A stretch of DNA of 64,000 nt from Clostridiaceae bacterium (GCA_012840085.1 DUMB01000004.1:1-64000); one strand, 5' to 3'; shown: positions 45,622 to 54,959, counted from the first letter of the stretch. Notes: generated from the letters alone by a model not told the origin. Numbers and translations: made by a program.

Positions 45622-46014
45622 CTATGGCATTATGCTGATGACAAGTTCGAGGAGTGAAGTAACTATTGGAACTGCAAGTGTCATAATGATGACTTTTGCT
45701 GCCAGCTCTATCTTTGACGCAATAGATGACTCTCCCGCATCCCTGCATATTTCAGCTCCAAATTCAGCTATGTAGGCAATTCCTACAATTTTCAACAACA
45801 CTGTAAAATACATTATGTCTATATCAGCCTTGTTGAAATAGCTGCCCAGCAGGTCAACAATAGCAGCAAACTTTCCTGCAATGAGAAAGAATATTACAAC
45901 TCCGGTAATAATACTTAACTGTATGGCAATTTCCGGTTTCTGACCCTTTATAACAGCTATGATTATTGTTGCAGCAATGCCAAGTCCGACAATTTGAATA
46001 ATATCCAACAGCAT
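45622..46014 (-). CDS. spoIIIAD: SpoIIIAD
   Basis: 130 residues from ATG at 46014; a TTG at 46017 is also possible. The start MLLDIIQIVGLGIAAT matches the family, and four hydrophobic stretches follow, with KADIDIMYFTVLLKIVGIAYIAEFG. The binding site (AGGCGG) is unusually close to the ATG. Membrane component of the channel. Confidence 0.93.
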   Translation of the reverse strand: MLLDIIQIVGLGIAATIIIAVIKGQKPEIAIQLSIITGVVIFFLIAGKFAAIVDLLGSYFNKADIDIMYFTVLLKIVGIAYIAEFGAEICRDAGESSIASKIELAAKVIIMTLAVPIVTSLLELVISIMP

Positions 46015-46135
46015 CAACCGCCTTTAGATTAATCAAATTTTCATTGGTTCTTCAATAACGTTTATAGTAATGTCTGTAATAAGCCTGTATTGAAAATTAA
46101 ATAATTTTGCGCCGAGATCTGTATTGCAGGATATC

Positions 46136-46330
46136 TCAAAAATGAAACATAGCCTTTATGGTATCAAAAAGATTGACAATCTCTTTTATTACCATTAAAA
46201 GAACAACAACAAGTCCTGCAAGGGTTGTCATCGTTGCATATTCCTCTCGTCCTGATCTGCTTAGCACTTGATTTAACACCGAGACAAGTATTCCTATGGC
46301 AGCAATCCTGAAAATCAAGTCTATTCCCAT
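46136..46330 (-). CDS. spoIIIAC: SpoIIIAC
   Basis: 64 residues from ATG at 46330, behind GGAGGAG; upstream in-frame codons to 46375 lack a binding site and would exceed the family's ~65. Two membrane helices with LNQVLSRSGREEYATMTTLAG between. A 121-bp gap with no visible gene separates it from spoIIIAD, wider than elsewhere in the operon. Confidence 0.93.
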   Translation of the reverse strand: MGIDLIFRIAAIGILVSVLNQVLSRSGREEYATMTTLAGLVVVLLMVIKEIVNLFDTIKAMFHF

Positions 46331-46402
46331 ATCTTTTTTCTCCTCCGTAAGCTGCATTATTTTGACAAACCACATAATGTGTGATTTAACTGTTTAGGCA
46401 AA

Positions 46403-46924
46403 TTATATGAAGATTAATACCAAAGCTGCTCCACCAAGAAATCCCAGCCTTTTATACATGGCTTCATTCTTGTTTCTGGTTTCTTCAGCTTTTTGTTCCT
46501 GCAATTTAAGCTGGCTTATGGTAAGCCTAATATTTTTCAACTGTCCTTCCATATCTGAATTTCCAAGCATCTTGCCAAACGAGATAAGTATTTGCTCATC
46601 TTCTTTATTAAGAGCGGTAAATTTTATGTTTTCCTTCACAGCTCTTTCCCAGACTGCAGAAGCAGTTATACCATTCCCTGAATTCAGATTCTTAAGTGCC
46701 GACCTGAAAAAAATACCTACTTCGCTGTCTGTTGAGTTAGCTATATTTTCAAAGGCATCTGACAGTAAATTGGAAAGGTAAAGCACTTCATTTTCAAACA
46801 TCTGGAAAAGCTGCTGCAACTCTCTTAATTGCTGCGGCCTTCTGGCGCAATCCCTTGAAAGTACAAAACCCAGAAAAGTTGATGAAATCAATACAATTAT
46901 ACCTCCCAATATCCTCAGAACCAT
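46403..46924 (-). CDS. spoIIIAB: SpoIIIAB
   Basis: 173 residues. N-terminal membrane segment (about 4-21), a helical domain with RPQQLRELQQLFQMFENEV and a C-terminal membrane segment (LGFLGGAALVLIFI). Predicted to couple the AA ATPase to the membrane. It starts 2 bp after spoIIIAA. Confidence 0.92.
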   Translation of the reverse strand: MVLRILGGIIVLISSTFLGFVLSRDCARRPQQLRELQQLFQMFENEVLYLSNLLSDAFENIANSTDSEVGIFFRSALKNLNSGNGITASAVWERAVKENIKFTALNKEDEQILISFGKMLGNSDMEGQLKNIRLTISQLKLQEQKAEETRNKNEAMYKRLGFLGGAALVLIFI

Positions 46925-46926
46925 TT

Positions 46927-47937
46927 CTATCCCCCTTTGTACAAAACATTGTAAGTAAGCCCGTCTATAACTTCAGCAAGTGTTCCCGGTCCTTTCGAAT
47001 TGTTAAGCACCAGAAATCTTTCAAATACCTTTTCCTCCATCAACCCGATTACCTCGCGCCTGCTTTTCAATTCCGTCAAATTGTATCCGTGGGCTGTTGC
47101 AATAATTTTCACTCCTGCATTAATTACACTCATTATTGCATCTTTATCACCCTGGCCGCCTATTTCATCAGTAATAATTACCTGTGGCGACATGGACCTG
47201 ATCATCATGCACATACCCAGAGACTTGGGACAGCCGTCCATTACGTCAGTTCTGATTCCTACATTATTCTGGGGAACACCTTTATAGCACGCTGCTATTT
47301 CAGATCTTTCATCAACAATTCCGACTTTCATTCCTTTGAGACCGGCTTCACTTATTCCATCACTGATTTTCCTTGCAAGATCCCGCAAAATTGTGGTCTT
47401 TCCGCATTGTGGCGGGGAGATAATTAAAGTATTATATATTCCGCCTTTTTTGTTGAGAATATAGTTTATGACATGGTCCGAGCAACCTGGAATTTCTCTG
47501 GAAATTCTTATGTTAAGACCGGAAATGTACTTTATGTTTTTTATTGAGCCCCCGTCCAGTACCACCTTCCCGGCTAAGCCCACCCTATGACCGCCCTTGA
47601 GAGTAATAAAGCCGTTTTTAATCTCATCCTGGTAAGCATAAATTGAATTTTCACTCATTATTTCAACGGTTTTTGATATCTCAGACCGTTCCACTATATA
47701 CGGATCGCTACAGAATTCCTCAAGTTTTCCGCTCTTTGATACAAACCATTCTTTCAGGTATTGCTGTATGATCAATGGCTTGTCTGCTCTAAGCCTTATT
47801 TCCTCTGCTGACTCCAGTACTCTTTTGTCTACCTTTCCCAATGTGTCTCTTATTCCCTGGGAAACATACGGCAGTATCCCTTTCACCGGATTTTTATAAA
47901 CTGTTTTTCTCATATTTATCTTATCTTCAGTCAACAC
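46927..47937 (-). CDS. spoIIIAA: SpoIIIAA ATPase
   Basis: 336 residues from GTG at 47937, 9 bases after AAGGGGG. Secretion-type ATPase related to type II/IV motors: Walker A SPPQCGKTTILRDLARKISD and Walker B region SPQVIITDEIGG. It powers the SpoIIIA-SpoIIQ complex in the mother cell. First gene of the operon. Confidence 0.95.
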   Translation of the reverse strand: MLTEDKINMRKTVYKNPVKGILPYVSQGIRDTLGKVDKRVLESAEEIRLRADKPLIIQQYLKEWFVSKSGKLEEFCSDPYIVERSEISKTVEIMSENSIYAYQDEIKNGFITLKGGHRVGLAGKVVLDGGSIKNIKYISGLNIRISREIPGCSDHVINYILNKKGGIYNTLIISPPQCGKTTILRDLARKISDGISEAGLKGMKVGIVDERSEIAACYKGVPQNNVGIRTDVMDGCPKSLGMCMMIRSMSPQVIITDEIGGQGDKDAIMSVINAGVKIIATAHGYNLTELKSRREVIGLMEEKVFERFLVLNNSKGPGTLAEVIDGLTYNVLYKGG

Positions 47938-48046
47938 CTCTTTGGTCCCCCTTCTTTGGTATCATGCAGCTATTATTTATCACCTATAACAATATATTTA
48001 GCTTTGTCCAATTTTATGACTGAAAGATATTATAGAATTCAGCAAT

Positions 48047-48079
48047 AAAAAAACCCTGACAGCTGTTAAGCTGTCAAGG
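48047..48079 (-). terminator. Terminator upstream of spoIIIAA
   Basis: CCCTGACAGCT (48054-48064) pairs with AGCTGTCAAGG (48069-48079), loop GTTA, followed on the minus-strand RNA by a run of seven U. It ends the upstream transcript, so spoIIIA likely has its own (sigma-E) promoter in 47938-48050. Confidence 0.9.
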
Positions 48080-48140
48080 CTTTTAAGAAAGGGGGAATAT
48101 GCCATTCCCTTAATTTCTGTTATTATATTTCTGTTATTAT

Positions 48141-48551
48141 CTATTCATCTGAATCGTCACATTCACATTCGCAATCCCATTCTACCTCAATTTCCTTGTG
48201 GCAGTTTGGACATTCAAAACTCTTGGTATCCTTGTTCAGTACAATGTCGTCAATGTCAATGACTTCGCCGCAGTGTGGACACTCAATTTCGTCATCACAG
48301 CAGTATTCGTCGTCATCATCATCTTCTTCGCCAAATACTGCCTCTTCAACACTTGATAAATCCTCATCAATTTCGTCCAGCTGTTCGCTCATAAGATCCT
48401 GGGCTTCCTCGATATCATCGATTGTAAGAGCAATATCATCCAGGACATCGATTATCGCCTTAAGCAGTTTACCTTCATTAGTTGAATCACTAATCTGCAT
48501 GCCTTCTGCCAAACCCTTAAGGTAGGATACTCTTTCATTCAGATAACTCAT
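48141..48551 (-). CDS. Small acidic zinc-ribbon protein, CD1247-like
   Basis: 136 residues. The N-terminal half (MSYLNERVSYLKGLAEGM, helical) is typical of the CD1247 N-terminal family of clostridia. An Asp/Glu-rich middle follows, then two Cys pairs (ECPHCGEV and ECPNCHKE) that form a zinc ribbon, and an acidic Cys-containing tail. Function unknown. It lies between efp and spoIIIA. Confidence 0.82.
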   Translation of the reverse strand: MSYLNERVSYLKGLAEGMQISDSTNEGKLLKAIIDVLDDIALTIDDIEEAQDLMSEQLDEIDEDLSSVEEAVFGEEDDDDDEYCCDDEIECPHCGEVIDIDDIVLNKDTKSFECPNCHKEIEVEWDCECECDDSDE

Positions 48552-48634
48552 ATTAAACCTCCACTAGTGTAATATATTCAATTAATTAACTATTATTTCC
48601 TTAAATAAAAGACTTTATTCTTTAATATATTACA

Positions 48635-49192
48635 CTATACTCTTTCCATGTACTCTCCTGTTCTGGTATCTATTCTGATTATATCACCCTGGTTGACAAA
48701 AAGAGGTACTTTTACAGTTGCACCGGTCTCAACTGTAGCAGGCTTTGTAGCGCCGGTTGCAGTATCTCCCTTGAATCCGGGTTCAGTATGTGTCACTTCA
48801 AGTTCTACAAATGTAGGCGGCTCAATTCCGAATACATTTCCCTTATGAGACAGTATTTTAACAGTTTCATTTTCTTTTACGAACTTAAGTGAATCGCCAA
48901 TCTGATCTTTACTCAGCGGCATCTGCTCATAAGTTTCCAAATCCATAAAGTAATAGAGATCTCCGTCACTGTACAAGTACTGCATATCTTTTCTTTCTAT
49001 ATGAGCCTTTGGCATCTTGTCCGTCGGGCTGAAAGTCCTTTCAACTGTAGCACCCGTTACTATATTCTTCAATTTAGTCCTTACAAATGCAGCACCTTTT
49101 CCTGGTTTGACATGCTGAAACTCTACCACCTGAAATATCTGTCCATCAAGCTCAAAAGTTACTCCATTTTTAAAATCTCCAGCTGTAATCAT
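48635..49192 (-). CDS. efp: Elongation factor P
   Basis: 185 residues from ATG at 49192, 7 bases after GGAGGG; in-frame codons upstream to 49255 are not supported. Three beta-barrel domains; the loop [14 protein letters not shown] carries the Lys that may be modified, and the C-terminus has [20 protein letters not shown] relieves ribosome stalling at polyproline. Confidence 0.97.
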   Translation of the reverse strand: MITAGDFKNGVTFELDGQIFQVVEFQHVKPGKGAAFVRTKLKNIVTGATVERTFSPTDKMPKAHIERKDMQYLYSDGDLYYFMDLETYEQMPLSKDQIGDSLKFVKENETVKILSHKGNVFGIEPPTFVELEVTHTEPGFKGDTATGATKPATVETGATVKVPLFVNQGDIIRIDTRTGEYMERV

Positions 49193-49323
49193 TATAATCC
49201 CTCCACCTTTATAGCTTATAAATGATATTTTTTCTGTATTTCGTATGTAATACATTTCACAGCATACATAGTTAATATTAAATTAAAACACTGCTTATTT
49301 CAAGAAATTTTTTCAAGCATATA

Positions 49324-50430
49324 TTATAATACAATCAATTCCTTCGGCGATTTTGTCAATACAATAGGATTCCGGCCGTTTATAATAATTAAATCTTCTA
49401 TTCTTACTCCCCCCAATCCGGCAACATATATACCCGGTTCGACAGTAACAGCCATTCCGTTTTCAATTACCTGATTACTGCTCGGCGAAAACCTTGGTTC
49501 TTCATGTATCTCAAGCCCTACACCATGCCCTAGGGAGTGCCCGAAATTTTCTCCATAACCTGCGTCTGTTATTATCTTTCTTGCAATATGGTCTATCTCT
49601 CTTCCTTTCAGTCCTTTATGAGCGCCTTCAAGTGACTTTAACTGAGCCTCCAGAACTATGTTGTAAATTTTCTCCATTTCTTTTCCGGGCCTGCCCATAA
49701 ATACAGTTCTTGTCATATCTGAACAATAACCCTTATAAATCGCTCCGAAATCCATTGTAATCACATCCCCCTGCTCCACCTTTTTTTCGGAAGCCACACC
49801 GTGAGGCATAGAGGAACGAACCCCGGAAGCTACTATAGTTTCAAAGGATGCACCTTCAGCGCCCTGCTTTTTCATAAAATACTCTATCTCTGCTGCAATT
49901 TCCAATTCTGTCAGGCCAGGCTTTATATATCCAAGAATGTGCGTAAAAGCATTATCTGCTATTTGGACAGCTTTTCGCAATATATCAATCTCTGTTTCAT
50001 CCTTTACCATTCTGAGTTCTTCGACAGCTCTCCCAAGAGGTATAAGCTCCTTCACGCTGAATTTCAGCTTGTATTTGCTGTATTCAGCAAAAGAAAGGTA
50101 TGATTCCTCAAAACCCAATATATTGACATTTTGGCTGATCAACAGCTCATTCAGCGTATCTTCCAGCTTACCGGTGTATTGTATTATCTCAAAAAGTTTC
50201 GCCTGTTCGGCAGCCTGCTCAACGTACCTGAAATCCGTTATCAAAAAAGCGCTGTCCTGCGTAATTATTAAGTTTGCAAAAGTTCCGGTAAAACCAGAGA
50301 GATATCTGTAATTCTCCCTCTTTGTTATCAGAGCTGCATCCGCATTTAATTCGCGTAATTTCGCTCTTAGGCCGCTTAATCTTTTCCCGTAAATATTATT
50401 TCCTGTTTGACTATTTCCTATTTGATTCAT
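49324..50430 (-). CDS. Xaa-Pro peptidase, M24 family
   Basis: 368 residues. N-terminal creatinase-like domain (YRYLSGFTGTFANLIIT) and C-terminal pita-bread fold with metal ligands in MDFGAIYKGYCSDMTRTVF, HSLGHGVGLEIHEEPRF, TVEPGIYV and GGVRIEDL. Cleaves N-terminal X-Pro bonds. AGGAGA precedes the start. Conserved linkage with efp. Confidence 0.95.
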   Translation of the reverse strand: MNQIGNSQTGNNIYGKRLSGLRAKLRELNADAALITKRENYRYLSGFTGTFANLIITQDSAFLITDFRYVEQAAEQAKLFEIIQYTGKLEDTLNELLISQNVNILGFEESYLSFAEYSKYKLKFSVKELIPLGRAVEELRMVKDETEIDILRKAVQIADNAFTHILGYIKPGLTELEIAAEIEYFMKKQGAEGASFETIVASGVRSSMPHGVASEKKVEQGDVITMDFGAIYKGYCSDMTRTVFMGRPGKEMEKIYNIVLEAQLKSLEGAHKGLKGREIDHIARKIITDAGYGENFGHSLGHGVGLEIHEEPRFSPSSNQVIENGMAVTVEPGIYVAGLGGVRIEDLIIINGRNPIVLTKSPKELIVL

Positions 50431-50511
50431 TTATTCTCTCCTCTTATTATTAATGTAGAATTACATCTCCTGATAAAGATATATTCTTTATATTAGCCGG
50501 TATGCTTTGCA

Positions 50512-50940
50512 TTAAAGCATACATACTGCCTTCAATGCCAGCAGATATCCCGTGCTTCCAAGGCCGCTTATCTGTCCCACACAGACAGGTGCTATAACTG
50601 ATTTTTCACGAAATTCCTCCCTGCTGTAGATGTTGGAAAGATGTACTTCTATGGTTGGAATTTCCACAGCTTTTATCGCATCTCTGATAGCTATGCTGTA
50701 ATGAGTATATGCGCCTGGATTTATTATGATATAGTCAAACTTTCCTCTGGCATCATGTATTTTATCAATAATATAGCCTTCATGATTAGACTGGAAAAAC
50801 CCGATCTCAATTCCAAGTTTGTCCGCCTCTTCTTTCAGCATGTTCTCAATATCTGCAAGGGTCTTTTCACCGTAAATACTTTTTTCCCTTGTCCCCAAAA
50901 GGTTGAGGTTAGGACCGTTAATTACAAGAACTCTCTTCAT
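50512..50940 (-). CDS. aroQ: 3-dehydroquinate dehydratase, type II
   Basis: 142 residues from ATG at 50940, preceded by GGGGGG. Signatures: [21 protein letters not shown] (split here as [13 protein letters not shown] and REKSIYG), [33 protein letters not shown] and [14 protein letters not shown]. It forms 3-dehydroshikimate. Overlaps the TIM-barrel gene by 23 bp. Confidence 0.96.
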   Translation of the reverse strand: MKRVLVINGPNLNLLGTREKSIYGEKTLADIENMLKEEADKLGIEIGFFQSNHEGYIIDKIHDARGKFDYIIINPGAYTHYSIAIRDAIKAVEIPTIEVHLSNIYSREEFREKSVIAPVCVGQISGLGSTGYLLALKAVCML

Positions 50941-51796
50941 AAAACTTCCCCCCACAATTAATATAAATATCCCTTAACTTCGCCGCGTCTTCAGCCATAT
51001 TGTTCCTTGATTCGCAAATAATTACCGGTTCCATGGATTTCTTGATTAATATGCCTGCCAAATGTTCGAATTCCGGCCCATACTGTATATCGTCAATTGT
51101 CCAGTGCTTCTTCTCCCCGCCTGTAGTAAACTCAACCCTGCTGAAATGGACATGGAGTTTTTGCGTCCTTTCAATACCTAAACAGTTTTCTATATTATCT
51201 ATTACCTTTTCAAAGTCTTCGGGTGAATTCAGGCAGCCCATTCCCCTTGCATGCAGATGGCCAAAATCTATGGTAGGAATAAGTCTCTCATCAATCATGC
51301 ACATTTCAAGAATTTCTTCCAGAGTTCCAAGTTGATTTATTTTCCCTAAAACTTCAGGACAGATAGTTATATCTGTCAAACCCATCTCATCTGCTTCCCT
51401 GATGGTTTCCCGCAGTACTTTAATAGCGGTTTTAAGAGCCCATTTTCTGCTTACACTGCTGCATGAACCTGTATGTACAACCACTCTTTTTGCACCCATC
51501 CATTTTGCAACAGTCATCGACTCAAGTATATATCTTTTTGAATTTTTCCTTTTATCCTCTTCGGCACTTGCCATATTTATATAATAAGGAGCATGAATAC
51601 TCAGGAAAATATCGTTGCGTACCGCTTCCTGGCCAAGTTCTTCAGCTGTTTTTTTGTTTATTTTCACACCTCTGTTGCACTGGTATTCATAAGCGTTCAG
51701 CCCCATTTTCCTTAGCCAGGCTGGCATCTGAACAGAGGATTTATATCCCTGGTCATAGAAACTTTCTGAATTTCCTGAAGGTCCGAATCTGATCAT
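50918..51796 (-). CDS. Endonuclease IV-like TIM-barrel protein
   Basis: 292 residues with the AP-endonuclease-2 TIM-barrel pattern: [39 protein letters not shown] and HVHFSRVEF, giving His, Glu and Asp metal ligands. It resembles Nfo-type deoxyribonuclease IV but also sugar-phosphate isomerases, so substrate is open. It follows the pilD/comFB region and overlaps aroQ. Confidence 0.85.
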   Translation of the reverse strand: MIRFGPSGNSESFYDQGYKSSVQMPAWLRKMGLNAYEYQCNRGVKINKKTAEELGQEAVRNDIFLSIHAPYYINMASAEEDKRKNSKRYILESMTVAKWMGAKRVVVHTGSCSSVSRKWALKTAIKVLRETIREADEMGLTDITICPEVLGKINQLGTLEEILEMCMIDERLIPTIDFGHLHARGMGCLNSPEDFEKVIDNIENCLGIERTQKLHVHFSRVEFTTGGEKKHWTIDDIQYGPEFEHLAGILIKKSMEPVIICESRNNMAEDAAKLRDIYINCGGKFYEESSCN

Positions 51797-51823
51797 TTTA
51801 CTGCTCCCCCTGTTTCGTTAATT

Positions 51824-52018
51824 TTACCGCTGTATTAATACACTGGTTTTCGAATACAGTTTACCCGTTTCAGTTGCAATATATTTAGGCGAAAGATTAT
51901 TCAATGCAATTGCAGCAATGTCAGTCACACATTTTTCGCAAGTGCACATATCCATTCTGTTGAGTACTTCGTCCATCTTATTAAATACTGCCTTTTACAT
52001 ATAATTTTTCAGATTCAA
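51824..52018 (-). pseudogene. comFB-like gene broken by a stop codon
   Basis: On the minus strand a TTG at 52018, 9 bases after AGGAGT, begins MNLKNYM and then hits TAA at 51995-51997. In the same frame, codons continue KAVFNKMDEVLNRMDM, then CTCEKC, then DIAAIALNNLSPKYIATETG, up to TAA at 51824-51826. This matches the ComFB core (zinc-like CxCxxC, ALNNLPPKYV) but lacks the usual ~35 C-terminal residues. An internal ATG at 51976 could make 50 residues. A nonsense mutation plus 3' truncation is the simplest reading. Confidence 0.7.
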
Positions 52019-52081
52019 ATTAAGTCTACTCCTTTATAAAAAAATAATACCCTCATTACAAGATTTATTTCAAACCAATAT

Positions 52082-52807
52082 CTATTTCAAATACAATACC
52101 ATAATGTCCCGGCCCCACATTACAGTAATAAATGTTGCACTGACAATAAAAGGCCCGAAAGGTATTGTATCCTTTCTCTTTCTTATTCCCGCTGCAATCA
52201 GAAACAAACTGGTCAGTCCTCCCGCCAGCAGTGACAGCAATAATGCAAGTATACACATTCTCCAACCCAGAAATATTCCAATGGGTACAAACAACTTTAC
52301 ATCACCCATTCCAAGGACATCTTCATTTTTATATATCAACATTCCAATTATTGCAACAAGCAATAAAAAACCTGCACCAGGAAGTATTCCTGCAAGAGGA
52401 TTCCACCATGCTCTGTCGCCATATACACCAAAAGGTGCAAAAAGATTATATATAAATGCAGCAATACCACCAGGCAAAGCAGCTATAACAAGTTCATCAG
52501 GTATAATTTTGTAGTAAAAGTCGATGAAAAATACAGCAATCAATATCGACAGGAGATACGCAAACAGCATAAAAGCAACACTAATTGAAAAGCGATAATA
52601 CAAAAGCACAAACACCATTCCGGTAATGAGCTCCACCAATATATACCTGAGTAACATTGTTACTTTACGCTGCTGGCATTTTTCTTTTAAAATTCTAAGC
52701 AGGTTGCCGGAGATTTTAATCCTTTCAGGCAGGCAACAGATAACAATATTAAGGCCTACTCCCACCACAAGTCCCACTGTAAAAACTATAAGAAACTCTA
52801 TAAACAT
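52082..52807 (-). CDS. Prepilin peptidase, A24 family
   Basis: 241 residues, largely membrane helices. Catalytic aspartates are D96 (FFIDFYYKIIPDEL) and D169 (GMGDVKLF). The N-terminus FTVGLVVGVGLNIVICCLPE resembles PilD, but the CxxC...CxxC zinc motif of the methylase half is absent, so N-methylation may be lost. It could process type IV pilins or competence pseudopilins; no pilin gene is in the window. Poor ribosome binding site. Confidence 0.88.
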   Translation of the reverse strand: MFIEFLIVFTVGLVVGVGLNIVICCLPERIKISGNLLRILKEKCQQRKVTMLLRYILVELITGMVFVLLYYRFSISVAFMLFAYLLSILIAVFFIDFYYKIIPDELVIAALPGGIAAFIYNLFAPFGVYGDRAWWNPLAGILPGAGFLLLVAIIGMLIYKNEDVLGMGDVKLFVPIGIFLGWRMCILALLLSLLAGGLTSLFLIAAGIRKRKDTIPFGPFIVSATFITVMWGRDIMVLYLK

Positions 52808-52915
52808 TGCTTAATCAATCCATTTCTTTGCAACTCACCATATTCGCTGTTTTCTTCATGATAATTTATTATATAATTCTTCATATTTTTATAAATTCCT
52901 TCATTAAATGACAAT

Positions 52916-52949
52916 TAATAGAAATTATCACATAATAGAAATTATCACA
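52916..52949. repeat. Perfect 17-bp tandem duplication after aroE
   Basis: TAATAGAAATTATCACA occurs twice back to back (52916-52932 and 52933-52949), starting 16 bases past the aroE stop codon. No terminator is apparent in the spacer before the prepilin peptidase gene. Confidence 0.9.
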
Positions 52950-52965
52950 AGCAAACAGGTGAATA

Positions 52966-53847
52966 TTATGAGCAGTTGGCTGAAAGCTGCCTGAACAACT
53001 CATCCTTTATACTTTCAGGCAGCTTGGAACCTGTCCAGATCTCATAGGCATAGATGCCCTGATATATAAGCATTCCAAGACCGTTTATCACCTTACAGCC
53101 CTGTTTTTCTGCTTCTTTTAGCAGTTTTGTTTTTAATGGATTGTATATCAGGTCATAAAAAATGTGATCTTTTCCGAAACATGAAAAATCATTGACAGGA
53201 CATCTGTCCATGTCAGGGTACATGCCCAGTGACGTCGTATTTATAATTATTTCATTCTGGCACAATATATTCTTTTCCTCAGCTTCACTCATGCTAAAAG
53301 CACGTAGGGAAACTCCCGTCTTTTCACTGATAAATTCAGACAGCTCAAGAGCTTTTGAGACAGTCCTGTTTACTATATCAATATGCCCGGCTCCATCCAG
53401 TGCAACTTTCATTGCAATTGCCCTGGCCGCTCCGCCGGCTCCTATGACAGCAACTTTTTTATTTGCAAAACCATATCCTGTTTCCTCGGCAAATGAACGC
53501 CTGAAGCCTTCTGCATCTGTGTTATAACCAATCAGCCTTCCGTTTTCATTCTTTACTGTATTAACGGCTCCTATCAGCAGAGCTTCATCGGAAACTTCAT
53601 CAAGATACTTGATAATATCACTCTTATAAGGTATGGTCACATTGAACCCTATGACATTTATTGCCCTCAAACCTTTAACGGCATATTCCAGGTCGTCTTT
53701 TTCAACCTTAAAAGGAACATATATAATGTCATGCCCCATACACATGCTTATAGTATTGTGAAGCTGCGGAGAAACAGAATGCTCCACAGGATTCCCCAAA
53801 AGCCCTGCGATTCTTGTTCTGCCGGTTACCATACAGTTTGCCTTCAT
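52966..53847 (-). CDS. aroE: Shikimate dehydrogenase
   Basis: 293 residues from ATG at 53847, 7 bases after GAGGG; a GTG at 53871 overlapping yqeG is an alternative. NADP-dependent reduction of 3-dehydroshikimate. Motifs: GNPVEHSVSPQLHN, FNVTIPYKSDIIKYLDE (catalytic Lys), NTVKNENGRLIGYNTDAEGF and VIGAGGAARAIAM (dinucleotide loop), ending LIYQGIYAYEIWTG. Confidence 0.96.
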   Translation of the reverse strand: MKANCMVTGRTRIAGLLGNPVEHSVSPQLHNTISMCMGHDIIYVPFKVEKDDLEYAVKGLRAINVIGFNVTIPYKSDIIKYLDEVSDEALLIGAVNTVKNENGRLIGYNTDAEGFRRSFAEETGYGFANKKVAVIGAGGAARAIAMKVALDGAGHIDIVNRTVSKALELSEFISEKTGVSLRAFSMSEAEEKNILCQNEIIINTTSLGMYPDMDRCPVNDFSCFGKDHIFYDLIYNPLKTKLLKEAEKQGCKVINGLGMLIYQGIYAYEIWTGSKLPESIKDELFRQLSANCS

Positions 53848-53867
53848 ATAACTACCCTCACAATTTT

Positions 53868-54383
53868 TCACTGTTTGTCTTCCTGCTGAACCTTTTTCAT
53901 ATACTTTGACAATACCAGCTTTTCAGGATACCTCTTTAACATGACCAGTATACTCTCCTTTTTGTGTATTGGCTTTACAAGAATTGTATACATGCCAATC
54001 CTGTTTCCGCCATATACATCTGTAAAAATCTGGTCTCCAACAACGGCTACCTGATCAAGTTCGAGGTCCATAAGCCTCGCGGCCTTTTTATAAGCCTTGC
54101 TTCCGGGCTTTAAAGCCCTGTAAATAGCAAACAGCTTAAGCTTCTCATTAAATTTGACAACACGCTTTCTTGAGGCATTAGAAACTATGCACATTTTAAA
54201 GCCGCTGCTCTTTGCCCTCTCAATCCATTCAACCGCGTTTTCGTCCGCTTCCTTTACATGAGAAGCCACAAGAGTATTATCAATATCAAGTATCATTCCT
54301 TTAATGTTGTTCTTCTTTAATAAATCCAAATCTATATCCTGAATCTTATCAACCATTAACTTGGGAAAAAATTTCTCCAACAT
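53868..54383 (-). CDS. yqeG: YqeG-family HAD phosphatase
   Basis: 171 residues of HAD class IIIA. Nucleophile motif LDIDNTLV (Asp), motif II SNAS, Lys in KPGSKAY and the final Asp pair in VVGDQIFTDVYGGN. In Bacillus, YqeG lies near yqeH and aroE; substrate is uncertain. Starts the long co-directional run. Confidence 0.93.
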   Translation of the reverse strand: MLEKFFPKLMVDKIQDIDLDLLKKNNIKGMILDIDNTLVASHVKEADENAVEWIERAKSSGFKMCIVSNASRKRVVKFNEKLKLFAIYRALKPGSKAYKKAARLMDLELDQVAVVGDQIFTDVYGGNRIGMYTILVKPIHKKESILVMLKRYPEKLVLSKYMKKVQQEDKQ

Positions 54384-54575
54384 TTGCCCCGTTACGAAAA
54401 CTTGTATTATTAATAAACTTTTATCTTAAGTTTATCGTAACTTTCTCCTTTCTTTTTTTTTGCTAAAGTTTGATTTAACTTTATTTTTATATTATTTCTT
54501 ATAGCATTTTTATTTTATTATAATTCTTAATCAATCAATTATTTCTTATCCCGAATTTCGCAACAATTAGGCACA

Positions 54576-54692
54576 TTAACTGCCACTTTTCTGCTTATAT
54601 TGATCCTTTGCTGATTCTTCCGTAGCGGTCTTAAGAGCTTCATTTTCGGAAGCCGCAACGTGACATGAATATTTGCGTTTAAAAAATACCAT
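54576..54692 (-). CDS. Possible 38-residue small protein
   Basis: An ATG frame encoding MVFFKRKYSCHVAASENE, then a hydrophilic Ala/Glu/Lys-rich helix ending KQKSGS. Codon choice looks normal but there is no ribosome binding site and no known family. Could be a chance frame. Confidence 0.25.
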   Translation of the reverse strand: MVFFKRKYSCHVAASENEALKTATEESAKDQYKQKSGS

Positions 54693-54747
54693 ATTGCAGT
54701 AATTAGAAATATAATAGCAAATTATTGCAGATTTGCCAAGTCAGGAA

Positions 54748-54848
54748 TGTTTATAGCAATGTTTGTTGTAATGTTTTTTTGAATGTTTTTTCAATTTTTT
54801 TTGTAATGTTTTTGCGAATTTTTGTGAAATGTTTTTGGAAATGTTCAA
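54748..54848. repeat. T-rich imperfect repeats upstream of ilvE
   Basis: AATGTTTTT and close variants recur about seven times at 10-25-base spacing immediately upstream of the ilvE -35 element. Could be bent DNA or a slippage-prone tract. Confidence 0.6.
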
Positions 54849-54861
54849 TAAATGCTGGATT

Positions 54862-54889
54862 TTTACAAAAAAAAGTTGCATAATATAAT
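54862..54889 (+). promoter_or_regulatory. Promoter of ilvE
   Basis: TTTACA (54862-54867) and TATAAT (54884-54889) with a 16-bp spacer, 70 bases before the ilvE start. No T-box or attenuator is visible in the short leader. GAAAGGGG provides the ribosome site. Confidence 0.65.
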
Positions 54890-54959
54890 TTAATATATTC
54901 TGTAAAATAAAAAAATGAGTTGAACATACTTTGGATTTTTTTGAAAGGGGTTTAAATAT

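Larger units (their letters stand above)
54384..54959. other. 576-bp divergent spacer, yqeG to ilvE
   Basis: A/T-rich. It contains the possible small frame at 54576-54692, T-rich repeats at 54748-54848 and the ilvE promoter. An AT-rich minus-strand frame across 54741-55052 is low complexity and overlaps ilvE; I do not call it. Confidence 0.7.

Noticed and set aside
46855..47427. 190-codon plus-strand frame opposite spoIIIAA/AB
   Set aside because: Overlaps two well-supported genes and has no recognisable domain.
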